Shown here: piece after piece, positions 36,978 through 46,368 of the stretch
How the letters are laid out: every line of letters begins with the position of its first letter
How positions within the stretch are numbered: the first letter of the stretch is position 1
Assembly (NCBI GenBank): GCA_963848175.1
Contig: CAWKCO010000003.1
Span: 62,001 to 126,000, forward strand
Direction of reading: 5' to 3'
Source of the DNA: JAMZMI01 sp963848175
GTDB taxonomy: Bacteria > Bacteroidota > Bacteroidia > Cytophagales > Cyclobacteriaceae
Length of the DNA: 64,000 nt
Made by a program: the position numbers and the translations under genes
Notes under the pieces: model-generated
What the model saw: the letters and a program-made list of their open reading frames with translations, nothing else
The model's database searches: none
What the model was told of the DNA's origin: nothing

Positions 36978-38252
36978 TTAAAAACCTCCTCTGAATTTAT
37001 ATGTTTGAGCAACTTTGTCTATTGCCACTATATATGCAGCAATGCGCAAAGATGTACCATATTTTTGAGCTGTATCGTATACTTTGTCAAATGCTGTTTT
37101 CATTATTCTATCAGAACGGCGGTTTACGCGCTCAGCAGTCCACTTATAGCCCAATCTATTTTGAACCCATTCAAAATATGATACTGTCACGCCACCCGCA
37201 TTAGCCAGAATATCCGGCACTGCCATGATCCCTTTTTCATTGATGATGTCATCTGCTTTGGCTGAGGTTGGGCCATTGGCACCTTCTACTATCAGTCGAG
37301 CTTTGATCTTATCCACGTTGTGGTTGGTGATAACATCCTCAACTGCTGCGGGTACGAGTACATCTACATCCAATAAAAGTAATTCATCTGGTGATATCGG
37401 TTGCGCATTTTGGTAACCTTCAAGTGTGCCATTGTTTTTGCTTCTGTAAAGATTGGCATCTTGGATATTGATCCCATGCTCATTGAAATAAGCACCAGAA
37501 AGGTCGCTAATCGCAACTATTTTCACTCCTCGCTCTGCAAGTAGCGTAGCTGCCCATGAGCCCACGTTACCGAAACCCTGGACTGCACATGTAGCTTTGA
37601 ACGGATTGATTTTCATTTTTTCCATTCCAGCAAGAGCTGAAATCATTACGCCTCTTCCTGTGGCTTCTGTTCTTCCAAGAGAACCTCCAAGCACAATTGG
37701 CTTTCCGGTTACTACTGCATTTACGGTCATTCCTTGCGATCTGGAGTATTGATCCATTAGCCAAGCCATTTCTCTTGGCCCAGTGCCCATGTCGGGTGCA
37801 GGAATGTCTTTGTCTGGACCAAAGATTTCGTACATCGAAGAGGTGTAAGATCTGGTCAGTCGCTCAATTTCTCCTGCTGACATTGCACGCGGGTTGCATT
37901 TAATGCCACCCTTTGCTCCACCATAAGGGATGTCCACCACGGCACACTTCCAAGTCATCCATGCGGCGAGTGCCTTGACCTCATCTAGGTTTACGTCCAT
38001 ATCGTACCTAATCCCACCTTTGGATGGGCCCAGAATGTTTGAGTGAATGACTCGATAGCCTTCAAAGACTTTAATGGAGCCATCATCCATTGTGACGGGT
38101 AGATTGACAATAACTTGCTTGGTGGGAGATTTTAATACTTCATAAATCTCATCGTCAAGACCTAAATGCTGTGCAGCAATATTGAATCGAGACATCATTG
38201 ACTCGAAAGGATTGTCCTTGTCCTTAATAGGAGCTGGTTCTTTGTAACCCAT
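36978..38252 (-). CDS. gdhA: Glu/Leu/Phe/Val dehydrogenase (glutamate dehydrogenase)
   Basis: A 424-residue dehydrogenase that interconverts glutamate and 2-oxoglutarate plus ammonia. GPSKGGIRY (75-83), MTWKCAVVDIPYGGAKGG (99-116) with the substrate and catalytic lysines, PAPDMGTG and the NAD(P) motif QGFGNVGS are clear. The gene lies between cdsA and psd on the same strand, about 70 bases from cdsA. Confidence 0.93.
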   Translation of the reverse strand: MGYKEPAPIKDKDNPFESMMSRFNIAAQHLGLDDEIYEVLKSPTKQVIVNLPVTMDDGSIKVFEGYRVIHSNILGPSKGGIRYDMDVNLDEVKALAAWMTWKCAVVDIPYGGAKGGIKCNPRAMSAGEIERLTRSYTSSMYEIFGPDKDIPAPDMGTGPREMAWLMDQYSRSQGMTVNAVVTGKPIVLGGSLGRTEATGRGVMISALAGMEKMKINPFKATCAVQGFGNVGSWAATLLAERGVKIVAISDLSGAYFNEHGINIQDANLYRSKNNGTLEGYQNAQPISPDELLLLDVDVLVPAAVEDVITNHNVDKIKARLIVEGANGPTSAKADDIINEKGIMAVPDILANAGGVTVSYFEWVQNRLGYKWTAERVNRRSDRIMKTAFDKVYDTAQKYGTSLRIAAYIVAIDKVAQTYKFRGGF

Positions 38253-38324
38253 AATTTTAGATTAGTTTGGGGTATAAATGTTGTTTCAAGCAAGTCTACG
38301 GGTTTTACCCTACATTGTTGAAGC

Positions 38325-39146
38325 TTAATTGAAGAGCTTAAGAAAAACGACGATGAATGGTATAGCAAGGATAAGACTGTCAAAACGATCTAAAAAACCT
38401 CCGTGTCCAGGAATGCTATTTCCAGAATCTTTAATGGCCATTGAACGCTTGAAAAGTGACTCGACCAAATCTCCGTAGGTACCTACTACCACCACTATTC
38501 CTGAAATAATTATCCACTCCCAAAGAGCTAAATCTTTGTAGTAAAGCGAAATAATGAATGCGAAGACAAGCGCGGTACAAGCTCCTCCTATAAAACCCTC
38601 CCATGATTTTTTTGGAGAGATGCGCAGAAAAAGCTTGGTTTTTCCAAAATATGTCCCTGCAAAATAAGCACCTGAGTCACTGGCCCAAATAATAAGAAGC
38701 AATCCAAGAAGAATTTGGTAGCTATAAAAATGGTGATGAAAAACGATGATATTCATCAAAGCAAAGGGCAGAGCTACATAGGTGATGCCAAGGTAGAAAA
38801 GGGCGATATTGATAAAGGGTGTGTTATCACTTTTTTTGTAAAGCTTAATGACCAGACTAAGGGAAGCCAAAGGAAATAGGGCATAGTAGTAATTGCTGCT
38901 CCAGTTTTGACTTTCTATAAGAAAGCTTAGAATGAACATGACTACACCCACCGTGACGCCCAAAAGGCGGACGGGTAGATAATTCTGCAATTTCATAAGC
39001 CCATAAAATTCCCAAAGGGATAGGGTGGCGATGAAAAGAAACATCGCAAAATAAGTCCATTCCCCATAGACCAAAGATGCCATAATGGTAAATGCGCCTA
39101 TGATGGCGGTCAGTAGTCTTCGTTTTAAATCTTTGAACTTATTCAA
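38325..39146 (-). CDS. cdsA: Phosphatidate cytidylyltransferase CdsA
   Basis: CdsA makes CDP-diacylglycerol from phosphatidic acid and CTP. The 273-residue protein has about eight membrane helices and the C-terminal signature spanning LFKRSMAIKDS to GHGGFLDRFDS, with ISPKKSWEGFIGG upstream. It overlaps the DUF2007 gene by 8 bases. With psd it suggests a phospholipid-linked operon. Confidence 0.93.
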   Translation of the reverse strand: MNKFKDLKRRLLTAIIGAFTIMASLVYGEWTYFAMFLFIATLSLWEFYGLMKLQNYLPVRLLGVTVGVVMFILSFLIESQNWSSNYYYALFPLASLSLVIKLYKKSDNTPFINIALFYLGITYVALPFALMNIIVFHHHFYSYQILLGLLLIIWASDSGAYFAGTYFGKTKLFLRISPKKSWEGFIGGACTALVFAFIISLYYKDLALWEWIIISGIVVVVGTYGDLVESLFKRSMAIKDSGNSIPGHGGFLDRFDSLILAIPFIVVFLKLFN

Positions 39147-39348
39147 ATCGGATGTCTTCGTTAATAATTTTCAATGCTCTGATCACATGGTCAGGAGATA
39201 CTAGTACCTCGTAATGCCCAAATTGATAAGCTGAATCTTTTTTGGTCAAAAGAACGGCTTGTATTTCATTATCGGATAAAACGGCTTTGACTATTTCAGC
39301 TCGATACTCTTGTTTGTCCTGAAATACTTTTTGCCACTCACTCATGTT
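39139..39348 (-). CDS. DUF2007 family small protein
   Basis: A 69-residue protein starting MSEWQKVF, with ILSDNEIQAVLLTKKDSAY-like strands and LVSPDHVIRALKII, the compact alpha/beta fold of DUF2007 (named as a putative signal-transducing domain; function unknown). Start is ATG 39348, overlapping the CPBP gene stop by 11 bases; an upstream frame to 39393 exists but would enlarge the overlap. It is a fixed neighbour of cdsA in this operon. Confidence 0.8.
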   Translation of the reverse strand, partial: NMSEWQKVFQDKQEYRAEIVKAVLSDNEIQAVLLTKKDSAYQFGHYEVLVSPDHVIRALKIINEDIRFE

Positions 39349-40279
39349 GTGTTTTGAAATATTTCCTAAATAAAAACAATAAAGGGAAGCCAACGCCTAA
39401 AAATAGCAGAATTACATAAAATGAAGGTGATTTTTCTAAATCATCTGGCGTAATGTCTATCATGCCTTGCTGGCTAAGGTAAAACATGGTAAGCGAAAAA
39501 GCATTGTTGATGAAATGGCCAATCATCGCAAGTGAAAGACTCCCAGACCAATAATACAAGTATCCGAATAAAATACCCAACATCATTCGTGGCAAGACGC
39601 CATAAAATTGCATGTGGAAGACCGAGAAAATGAATGCAGAAACCCAAATAGCTACGTGTGCATTTTTGAATGTTGAATAAAATAGGTTTTGTATTAGTCC
39701 TCTGAAAAGCAGTTCTTCTCCAATGGCAGGAATGATGGCGATGACAACCAAAGCAATTATATATTGCCATACTGAATCAAAAGCAGTAAGGTATTTGGTG
39801 AGCTGTTCCATGCGTAGCTCTGTATCCTTTGCCCATTTTTCCACACCAGAAAGTGCCTCTGGAAGAACCATATTTTGATTCCATTCAATCAAAATACTAT
39901 TGCTTACCATAAAACAAAAGATAAGCACAAAGGTCATTGCTATTGGGTAAAATGCAGGTTGGGGAACTTTCAAGAAGTCTTTGAGGTTCATCTTCAAATT
40001 TTTGTGAATGAACAACATTGGGGCTAATATGAATGCACCGATCGCTGTAGTTGCTTGAATAAGCATTAGCGGCATTTTTGCAGCATTATTTCCATAAGGA
40101 TTTTGTAACACTGAAACCATTTTTTCAAAATTGAAATTGAAAAAGGGAATGGTGGCAGCATACGCTGCAAACTGAAAAAGAAAGAGAAAGGCAAAAACGT
40201 AACCCGTTAATATGGCCAAAAGAATCCATGAGCCAACGCTTTGTGATGCGCCAGGAGCGTTTTTAAGAATGTTCTGCAT
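39338..40279 (-). CDS. CPBP family intramembrane metalloprotease
   Basis: A 313-residue protein with about eight membrane helices. The CAAX-protease/bacteriocin-processing signature is present: EELLFRG (EExxxR) and two histidine motifs, FSVFHMQFYG and GHFINN. Substrates of such proteins in Bacteroidota are mostly unknown. It is the first gene of the minus-strand run towards psd and is divergent from dusB, with only 38 bases between start codons. Confidence 0.9.
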   Translation of the reverse strand: MQNILKNAPGASQSVGSWILLAILTGYVFAFLFLFQFAAYAATIPFFNFNFEKMVSVLQNPYGNNAAKMPLMLIQATTAIGAFILAPMLFIHKNLKMNLKDFLKVPQPAFYPIAMTFVLIFCFMVSNSILIEWNQNMVLPEALSGVEKWAKDTELRMEQLTKYLTAFDSVWQYIIALVVIAIIPAIGEELLFRGLIQNLFYSTFKNAHVAIWVSAFIFSVFHMQFYGVLPRMMLGILFGYLYYWSGSLSLAMIGHFINNAFSLTMFYLSQQGMIDITPDDLEKSPSFYVILLFLGVGFPLLFLFRKYFKTQHE

Positions 40280-40298
40280 AATTGGTCTAAATTTACGG

Positions 40299-40325
40299 CA
40301 AATATATACGATAGGCTGTGGTCAA
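40299..40325 (-). promoter_or_regulatory. Promoter of the CPBP-DUF2007-cdsA run
   Basis: On the minus strand TTG (40325-40323) and TATATTTG (40306-40299) are 16 bases apart, close to the TTG-N17-TAnnTTTG consensus, and lie 19 bases upstream of the CPBP start. The -33 element overlaps the first codons of dusB. Confidence 0.55.
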
Positions 40326-41314
40326 AATAGGAAACATTGAAATTGGCGAATTCCCGTTATTACTTGCTCCCATGGAGGATGTGAGTGATCCGCCGTTTCG
40401 CGCAGTGTGCAAAGAAAACGGGGCGGATTTGATGTATACTGAGTTTATCTCTTCAGAGGGACTCATTAGGAATGCGGCAAAAAGTGTAGCTAAGCTTGAT
40501 ATATACGATTACGAAAGACCCATTGGGATTCAGATTTTTGGAGATAAGATAGAATCTATGCGTGAGGCAGCGGCTATTGCAGAGGAGGCTGATCCAGAAC
40601 TTGATAGATATAAACTATGGCTGCCCTGTGAAAAAGGTGGCTTGCAAAGGAGCAGGAGCGGGCATTTTGCTAGATATTCCTAAAATGGAATCCATGACAG
40701 CAGAAATCGTAAAAGCGGTAAGCAAACCAGTAACCGTTAAAACGCGCCTCGGCTGGGATGATAGTACCATCCGAATAGTGGAGGTGGCGAAAAGACTACA
40801 GGGCGTAGGTATACAGGCATTGACGATTCATGGTCGTACACGTCAGCAGATGTACAAAGGTGTAGCAGATTGGACGAAAATTGCTGAGGTGAAAAACCAC
40901 CCAGATATTCATATTCCAATTTTTGGAAACGGGGATATTGACACTCCTGAAAAAGCACTAGAGTATAAAGAAAAGTACGGCATAGATGGGATCATGATCG
41001 GGCGAGCAGCTATAGGCTACCCATGGATTTTTAATGAGATCAAACATTTTATGGCCACAGGGGAGCATTTGGCTAAACCTGATTTATTGGAGCGCGTGAA
41101 GGTGGCGAAGAAGCACCTAGACTTCTCTGTGGAATGGAAAGGTGAAATTCAAGGAATTTTAGAGATGAGAAGGCATTATACCAATTACTTCAAAGGAATA
41201 CCAAATTTCAAGCCTTTTCGTACGCGATTGGTAGAGACAGACTCTTATGCAGAAGTAGATTTAATCCTTCAGGAAATTCCGGATGCTTTTGCAAATGTGG
41301 AAATGGAAGCGTAG
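40318..41314 (+). CDS. dusB: tRNA-dihydrouridine synthase DusB (one frameshift)
   Basis: This FMN enzyme reduces uridine in the D loop of tRNAs. It starts at GTG 40318, with APMEDVSDPPFR, and after the break IDINYGCPVKKV with the catalytic Cys, KTRLGWDDS, IHGRTRQQMYKG and the FMN-phosphate site FGNGDI...DGIMIGRAA. One extra G near 40602 splits the frame; corrected length is about 331 residues. It is followed within 2 bases by the EamA transporter. Confidence 0.9.
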
Positions 41315-41316
41315 CG

Positions 41317-42192
41317 GTGGAGCAAAAACGACCTGTGCTCGCTTGGGTGCTATTAGTTTCCCTTGCGCTTATTTGGGGTAGCAGTTTTATTTTGATCAAA
41401 AGAGGTCTTGGAGGGTTGACTTCCTTTGAGGTGGGGGCGCTTAGGATTTTCTCAGCAGGGGTTGTACTGCTGCCAATAGCAATCAGGCGAATGTCTTCAG
41501 TGCCCAAGGCGAGTTTTAAATTCCTTGTCATCATAGGGCTGGCAAGCAGTTTTATCCCTTCTTTTCTTTTTGCCATAGCGCAAACTCAGCTGGCCAGTAG
41601 TCTCGCTGGAGTTTTTAATACCATTACACCAATATTTACATTGCTTATTGGAGTGTTGTTTTATCATCAAAAGTTCAATATTCGGGTGATTTTGGGAGCG
41701 GTGGTGGCATTTGGCGGAACGGTAATTTTGCTTACTTCAGGGCAAGATGGTTTTGGTTTTAAACCCTATGCATTGCTTATTCTTATGGCAGCATTACTTT
41801 ATGCGATCAATGGTAATGTGATCAAGTTTCATCTTTCGAATATTCCTTCACTTACTATTACGAGCGTGTCTGTGGTATTCGCAGGAATGCTTTCGGGGTT
41901 GTATTTGCTGTTGTTTACCAGCTTTTTTCAAAATGTATTTACGTCCAATGAAATGCTGAGCGCATCAGCCTACATCATTCTTTTGGGGGTGATGGGGACG
42001 GCTGTTGCACTACTGATTTTTAATAATTTGGTACGAATCACTGATCCAGTATTTACCTCCTCAGTTACCTATATCATTCCTCTGGTTGCCATCTGCTGGG
42101 GACTCATAGATGGAGAGACCATGGCACTAATACAGTTTGTTGGAGTGGCGCTCGTTTTGTTTGGCGTTTATCTTACCAATAGAAAAGGGTAA
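41317..42192 (+). CDS. EamA/DMT family transporter
   Basis: A 291-residue protein with ten predicted helices in two EamA halves, the fold of drug/metabolite transporters. LIWGSSFILIKRGLGG opens the first repeat and LLYAINGNVIKFHL the second. The substrate is not predictable. Start is GTG 41317, two bases after the dusB stop. Confidence 0.88.
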   Translation: MEQKRPVLAWVLLVSLALIWGSSFILIKRGLGGLTSFEVGALRIFSAGVVLLPIAIRRMSSVPKASFKFLVIIGLASSFIPSFLFAIAQTQLASSLAGVFNTITPIFTLLIGVLFYHQKFNIRVILGAVVAFGGTVILLTSGQDGFGFKPYALLILMAALLYAINGNVIKFHLSNIPSLTITSVSVVFAGMLSGLYLLLFTSFFQNVFTSNEMLSASAYIILLGVMGTAVALLIFNNLVRITDPVFTSSVTYIIPLVAICWGLIDGETMALIQFVGVALVLFGVYLTNRKG

Positions 42193-42206
42193 AAGTTTAG
42201 CGCATC

Positions 42207-42259
42207 TTACTGCGTCCTAATTGCCATTTTAGCAGCGATGGCAACAGGCGAAATTGTAG
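42207..42259 (-). pseudogene. Remnant of an ABC permease 3' end
   Basis: Read on the minus strand this encodes TISPVAIAAKMAIRTQ and a stop, a near copy of the last 20 codons of the permease at 42970-44220 (ending AAIAAKMDPVMAIRTQ) but lacking four internal codons. The nucleotide match is clear at TTACTGCGTCCTAAT. It is either what remains of a second permease gene or a duplicated end created when the toxin-antitoxin segment arrived. Confidence 0.65.
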
Positions 42260-42297
42260 CAAGTCGTGGCTGAAACTTCTTATTAATCATCAGGGAC

Positions 42298-42453
42298 TCA
42301 TTTAGATTGAAGTTTTGAACTGTTTCTTTTTAAATAGTCTTTTATTTCGTCAAAGCTCATTCCTTTTAAGTCTTTAGAAATTTTATCTTTTATTTCTCTA
42401 AAAACGTTGACTGTGTCAAACGCTTCTTCTTTATGGGGTTCTTTAGTAGTCAT
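42298..42453 (-). CDS. Small antitoxin partner of the PIN toxin
   Basis: A 51-residue hydrophilic protein (MTTKEPHKEEAFDTVNVFRE at the start, then DKISKDLKGMSFDEIKDYLK). This charged, helical pattern is typical of the small antitoxins paired with PIN toxins in Bacteroidota. Its ATG overlaps the PIN stop by 11 bases, so the toxin gene comes first. DNA binding is not evident; it probably blocks the toxin directly. Confidence 0.72.
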   Translation of the reverse strand: MTTKEPHKEEAFDTVNVFREIKDKISKDLKGMSFDEIKDYLKRNSSKLQSK

Positions 42454-42886
42454 ATTCTACGATTTCTTTAGGTGAGCGTATTTCCAAAGAAGAGTAATTC
42501 ATTCTTAAATTAATAGAATTATAACCTCTTATTCGATACACGTTTACGATGTGCTTAAAGTTCCAACTAATCAAAATATCGACCTTGTAATAAGTTGCCG
42601 TCGCAATATGAATGCAATCATCAAAACTAGTTTCTCCAACAACTTTCTCTTCTATGTACTTAGATGCAAGAGCCAGAATCTCATTATTAATATGCACTTT
42701 TTCTAAACCTTCATTAGGGAGCTCCATGAAAAAGTTTTTCACTTTGGATGGAGCGTTTAATAACTCAGTTTCGGTCAATTCAGAATAAACACATTTAACT
42801 TTCCCAAGTCGAATTCTTTCAAAAAGTTGAATTGTGTGCTTATCAAATTCTTTGTCGAAAACGCCACCAAATACCGATGTATCCAA
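42443..42886 (-). CDS. PIN domain toxin (type II toxin-antitoxin)
   Basis: A 147-residue PIN-fold nuclease-like protein. The first acidic residue is in LDTSVFGGVF, a Glu lies in ELTETELLNA, and FDDCIHIATA holds the last acidic cluster; ILISWNFKHIVN is the usual C-terminal segment. The start is unusual: family members normally begin a few residues earlier (RFYLDTS), but no ATG is available here and an in-frame stop lies just upstream, so TTG 42886 is the likely start or the N-terminus is damaged. PIN toxins usually cleave RNA. Confidence 0.82.
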   Translation of the reverse strand: MDTSVFGGVFDKEFDKHTIQLFERIRLGKVKCVYSELTETELLNAPSKVKNFFMELPNEGLEKVHINNEILALASKYIEEKVVGETSFDDCIHIATATYYKVDILISWNFKHIVNVYRIRGYNSINLRMNYSSLEIRSPKEIVEYDY

Positions 42887-42969
42887 ATAAAATCTTTGTT
42901 ACAAACGTTATAGTCATAATTTAAATCTACTAAAAAAGCCATGAAGAAGGTGCAATTAGCACGCCTTTT

Positions 42970-44220
42970 TTACTGCGTCCTAATCGCCATTACAGGATCC
43001 ATTTTTGCAGCGATGGCTGCTGGTACAATTCCCGAAATAACTCCTATGGTAGCCGAAATACCTAAGCCTAAAGCCACATTCGAGAAACTTAAAATTAGAT
43101 CCAGTGTTCCTAGCTGAATAAATGACAGAAGCCAAATTAAGAAAATACCAATGCTACCTCCAATGACACTTAAGAAAACTGATTCAAACAAAAACTGAAA
43201 AAGTATGAAATAGTTTTTAGCACCCAGTGATTTTTGAATGCCAATAATATTGGTTCTTTCTCTCACCGAAACGAACATGATATTGGCAATGCCAAAGCCT
43301 CCCACCAATATGGAGAAGCCTCCGATAATCCAGCCTGCTATGCCAATGATATCGAAGGTAGACCCAATAAAATTGGATAAAGCTTCAGGGCGATTCAGTG
43401 CAAAATCGTCTTCTTCTTTGGGTTTTAAGCCTCTCTTTTTTCTCATCAAACCTCGCAACTCTGATTCAAGCTGCATTAAGCCAATGTCCGACGGTTTTCC
43501 CTTTACGGTGATGTGAGGTTCTACCCCTGAGCGTCTGCCGCTGTAGTATATTTTCACGAAGGAATGATATGGGATATAGATGGCCTCATCGTTTGTTGGC
43601 CCACCGATGAAACTTTCTCCTTCTTCTTCAAGTACACCAACGATGTAATATTTCAGTCCCTTTATTTTAATTTCCTGACCTACAGGAGAAACCTGTGAAA
43701 AAAGATCTTTTGCTGTTCTATGCCCTATGATCGTAACATTTTTGCCTCCATTGGCTTCATCTCGGGTGAAATAACGGCCTTTTGCAATGGGCAGCTCATA
43801 GGCATCTTTGTGGTCATAAACTATGCCGAGCAGGTTGTGATTGGTGCTGCTACTGCTTTTATATTTGGCTGTCACACCATTTTTTACTGTGAAAATACAT
43901 ACAGCTTCAGCATTTTTCGTTTTTTCCGACAGAAACTCATATTCATCATAAGTGGGATACGGACGTTGAAGGTATTTCCACCACGGATAGGGGCCGCCAA
44001 AACCATAAGGCCATTTTTCGACATTTATGTTGTCTGTGCCCAGGAAGTTGAGACTATCTTTTATTGACCTTTCGAGAGAATCTACTACTGTGAAAACCGC
44101 TATAATGGCAAATACGCCAATTGTCACACCAAGTAGGGATAGCATGGTTCTAAGAATATTGGCTCGAAGTGCATTCCATGCAAAACGAAAACTTTCAAAT
44201 ATCAATCTTAAGATCGTCAC
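42970..44220 (-). CDS. ABC transporter permease, MacB/FtsX family
   Basis: A 416-residue permease: helix 1 (FAWNALRANILRTMLSLLGVTIGVFAII), a large periplasmic MacB-type domain, and three C-terminal helices of the FtsX domain, ending PVMAIRTQ. MacB-type systems act on periplasmic substrates by mechanotransmission. No ATPase gene is adjacent, so its partner must be encoded elsewhere. Part of its 3' end is duplicated at 42207-42259. Confidence 0.88.
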   Translation of the reverse strand: MTILRLIFESFRFAWNALRANILRTMLSLLGVTIGVFAIIAVFTVVDSLERSIKDSLNFLGTDNINVEKWPYGFGGPYPWWKYLQRPYPTYDEYEFLSEKTKNAEAVCIFTVKNGVTAKYKSSSSTNHNLLGIVYDHKDAYELPIAKGRYFTRDEANGGKNVTIIGHRTAKDLFSQVSPVGQEIKIKGLKYYIVGVLEEEGESFIGGPTNDEAIYIPYHSFVKIYYSGRRSGVEPHITVKGKPSDIGLMQLESELRGLMRKKRGLKPKEEDDFALNRPEALSNFIGSTFDIIGIAGWIIGGFSILVGGFGIANIMFVSVRERTNIIGIQKSLGAKNYFILFQFLFESVFLSVIGGSIGIFLIWLLSFIQLGTLDLILSFSNVALGLGISATIGVISGIVPAAIAAKMDPVMAIRTQ

Positions 44221-44281
44221 GTATTATTACTAATTATAGTAGGTAAATAGGTTTTTTCTATATTAAAACAAAAGATTTCGC

Positions 44282-44289
44282 TATTTTTG
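44282..44289 (+). promoter_or_regulatory. Probable -7 box of queA
   Basis: TATTTTTG matches TAnnTTTG and lies 45 bases upstream of the queA ATG. No strong TTG at -33 was found. Confidence 0.45.
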
Positions 44290-44334
44290 CGCACTTATTT
44301 TTAATCAACATCCGATTAAGTCAAAGTTTCCTTT

Positions 44335-45381
44335 ATGAAATTATCTGCATTCAAATTTGATCTTCCAAGTAGCCATATTGCACTCCATCCGACAGAGAAC
44401 AGAGATGAGTCTCGTTTGATGGTGATACATAAAGATACGGGAGAAATCGAACATAGACTATTTAAGGATATTGTCGAGTATTTTGATGACAAGGATGTGA
44501 TGGTGATCAATGACACCAAAGTATATCCTGCCAGACTTTATGGAAATAAAGAAAAAACTGGTGCTAAAATAGAGGTTTTCTTGTTGAGAGAGCTAAACAA
44601 AGAGATGAAGCTTTGGGATGTACTCGTGGATCCGGCAAGAAAAATCCGTGTTGGCAATAAGTTGTACTTCGGAGATGGGGAATTGGTAGCTGAGGTTATC
44701 GATAACACCACTTCTCGTGGAAGAACCATTCGTTTTTTATATGATGGAGACGAAACGGATTTTCATAAAATGATTGACCGTTTGGGCGAAACCCCTCTTC
44801 CTAAAAATATTGGTAGAAATGCTGAGCCAGAAGACAGAGAACGTTTTCAGACGATTTATGCAAATAAGATTGGAGCCGTAGCAGCACCAACAGCTGGATT
44901 GCATTTTACGAAGCAAGTAATGAAGCGCCTAGAGATTGTAGGTGTAGATATTAAGCCGATTACTTTGCATGTAGGTTTGGGGACATTCAGACCTGTGGAT
45001 GTGGAAGATCTTACTAAGCACAAAATGGATTCTGAAAACTATTTTGTGAATGAAGATACGGCTGAGAGAGTGAATTTGGCTTTGGATGAAAAGAGAAGGG
45101 TATGTGCGGTAGGAACTACGGTAATGCGTTCTTTAGAGTCTTCTGTTTCAGCACTCAATCGCTTGAAAGCAAATGAGGGATGGACTGATAAATTTATCTT
45201 TCCGGAATATGATTTTAAAATTTGCAATGCACTGGTAACTAACTTTCATTTACCAGAATCAACGCTTTTGATGATGGCTTCCGCTTTTGGGGGTTATGAT
45301 TTGGTGATGAAGGCATATCAGATAGCTATTAAGGAGAAATACAGATTCTTCAGCTATGGAGATGCAATGTTGATTATATAA
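44335..45381 (+). CDS. queA: S-adenosylmethionine:tRNA ribosyltransferase-isomerase QueA
   Basis: QueA transfers the ribosyl part of SAM to the preQ1 base of tRNA to form epoxyqueuosine. The 348-residue sequence has the family landmarks IALHPTENRDESRLMV, NDTKVYPARLYG, GAVAAPTAGLHFT, TLHVGLGTFRPV and TNFHLPESTLLMM. Length is normal. The ispD gene follows within about 10 bases. Confidence 0.95.
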   Translation: MKLSAFKFDLPSSHIALHPTENRDESRLMVIHKDTGEIEHRLFKDIVEYFDDKDVMVINDTKVYPARLYGNKEKTGAKIEVFLLRELNKEMKLWDVLVDPARKIRVGNKLYFGDGELVAEVIDNTTSRGRTIRFLYDGDETDFHKMIDRLGETPLPKNIGRNAEPEDRERFQTIYANKIGAVAAPTAGLHFTKQVMKRLEIVGVDIKPITLHVGLGTFRPVDVEDLTKHKMDSENYFVNEDTAERVNLALDEKRRVCAVGTTVMRSLESSVSALNRLKANEGWTDKFIFPEYDFKICNALVTNFHLPESTLLMMASAFGGYDLVMKAYQIAIKEKYRFFSYGDAMLII

Positions 45382-45390
45382 ATTCTTTTG

Positions 45391-46077
45391 ATGTCGACAC
45401 ATCATGTGATTATTGTGGCAGGAGGGTCTGGTTCTCGAATGAACCAAGCGCTTCCTAAGCAATTTACACTAATAGAAAAGGCGCCAATTGTGGTTCACAC
45501 AGTTCGCGCCTTTTTGCATTTCGACCCAGAGATTCACATAGTATTGGTTTTGCCTGAAATACATCTGGCTACTTGGAAGGCCATTCGCCAAGAATACCTA
45601 GAAGGGGTGGAGATAGAGGCTGTTATTGGAGGAGTCACGCGCTACCAATCAGTGAAAAATGGTCTTGAGCACGTAGGTCAAGGGCTGGTGGCTATCCACG
45701 ATGCGGTGCGACCGTGCCTTACCCAAGAGTGCATTATCCAAACGTTTGAAGCAGCAGCTCAATATGGCTCAGCTATTCCTTGTGTGCCGCTCAAAGACTC
45801 CATCCGAAAAGTAGTAGGTTCTTCATCAGAAATTGCAGATCGTGAGCAATTTCAAATTGTGCAGACTCCCCAGACATTTCAGGTAGCTAAAATCAAGCAA
45901 GCATTTCTAGCACCGGAGGAGTCGTTCTTTACGGATGATGCTAGCGTATACGAGTATGTGCTTGGTGAGGAGGTTCATCTGGTAGGTGGCGACTATCAGA
46001 ATATTAAAGTTACTACACCAGAAGATTTGCAGGTGGTGTCGCTCTTTTTGGGAGGTAGGCAAAACAAAAAACCCTGA
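45391..46077 (+). CDS. ispD: 2-C-methyl-D-erythritol 4-phosphate cytidylyltransferase IspD
   Basis: IspD performs the CTP-dependent third step of the non-mevalonate isoprenoid pathway. VAGGSGSRMNQALPKQF near the N-terminus is the nucleotide-binding signature; AIHDAVRPCL and TDDASVYEY are also conserved. It is 228 residues from ATG 45391. The stop lies inside a hairpin shared with the convergent DUF2795 gene. Confidence 0.93.
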   Translation: MSTHHVIIVAGGSGSRMNQALPKQFTLIEKAPIVVHTVRAFLHFDPEIHIVLVLPEIHLATWKAIRQEYLEGVEIEAVIGGVTRYQSVKNGLEHVGQGLVAIHDAVRPCLTQECIIQTFEAAAQYGSAIPCVPLKDSIRKVVGSSSEIADREQFQIVQTPQTFQVAKIKQAFLAPEESFFTDDASVYEYVLGEEVHLVGGDYQNIKVTTPEDLQVVSLFLGGRQNKKP

Positions 46078-46094
46078 GTAAATACACAGGGTTT
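46069..46094. terminator. Bidirectional terminator after ispD
   Basis: AAACCCTG (46069-46076) pairs with CAGGGTTT (46087-46094). It lies between the convergent ispD and DUF2795 genes and covers the ispD stop codon. Confidence 0.6.
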
Positions 46095-46120
46095 CAGTGT
46101 TTTCATGTTAAACGGGGTGA

Positions 46121-46342
46121 TTAATACTCGTCTTCGTTGAAGAAAAAGTCCTCTTTGGTAGGATAATCCGGCCAAATCTCTTCGATGCTCTCGTAAGGGT
46201 TTCCATCGTCTTCAAGCTCTTGTAGGTTTTCTACAACTTCGAGTGGAGCACCTGATCTGATTGAGAAATCGATCAACTCGTCTTTTGCAGCAGGCCATGG
46301 TGCATCTTCAAGATATGAAGCTAATTCTAGTGTCCAGTACAT
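46121..46342 (-). CDS. DUF2795 domain protein
   Basis: A 73-residue acidic protein (MYWTLELASYLEDAPWPAAK, FSIRSGAPLEVVENLQELED) that matches DUF2795, a small conserved Bacteroidota protein of unknown function. A good promoter lies 27 bases upstream and a hairpin follows, so it is a single-gene unit. Confidence 0.85.
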   Translation of the reverse strand: MYWTLELASYLEDAPWPAAKDELIDFSIRSGAPLEVVENLQELEDDGNPYESIEEIWPDYPTKEDFFFNEDEY

Positions 46343-46368
46343 AGTTGTTCTCGTTTTAAAATTTCGTG

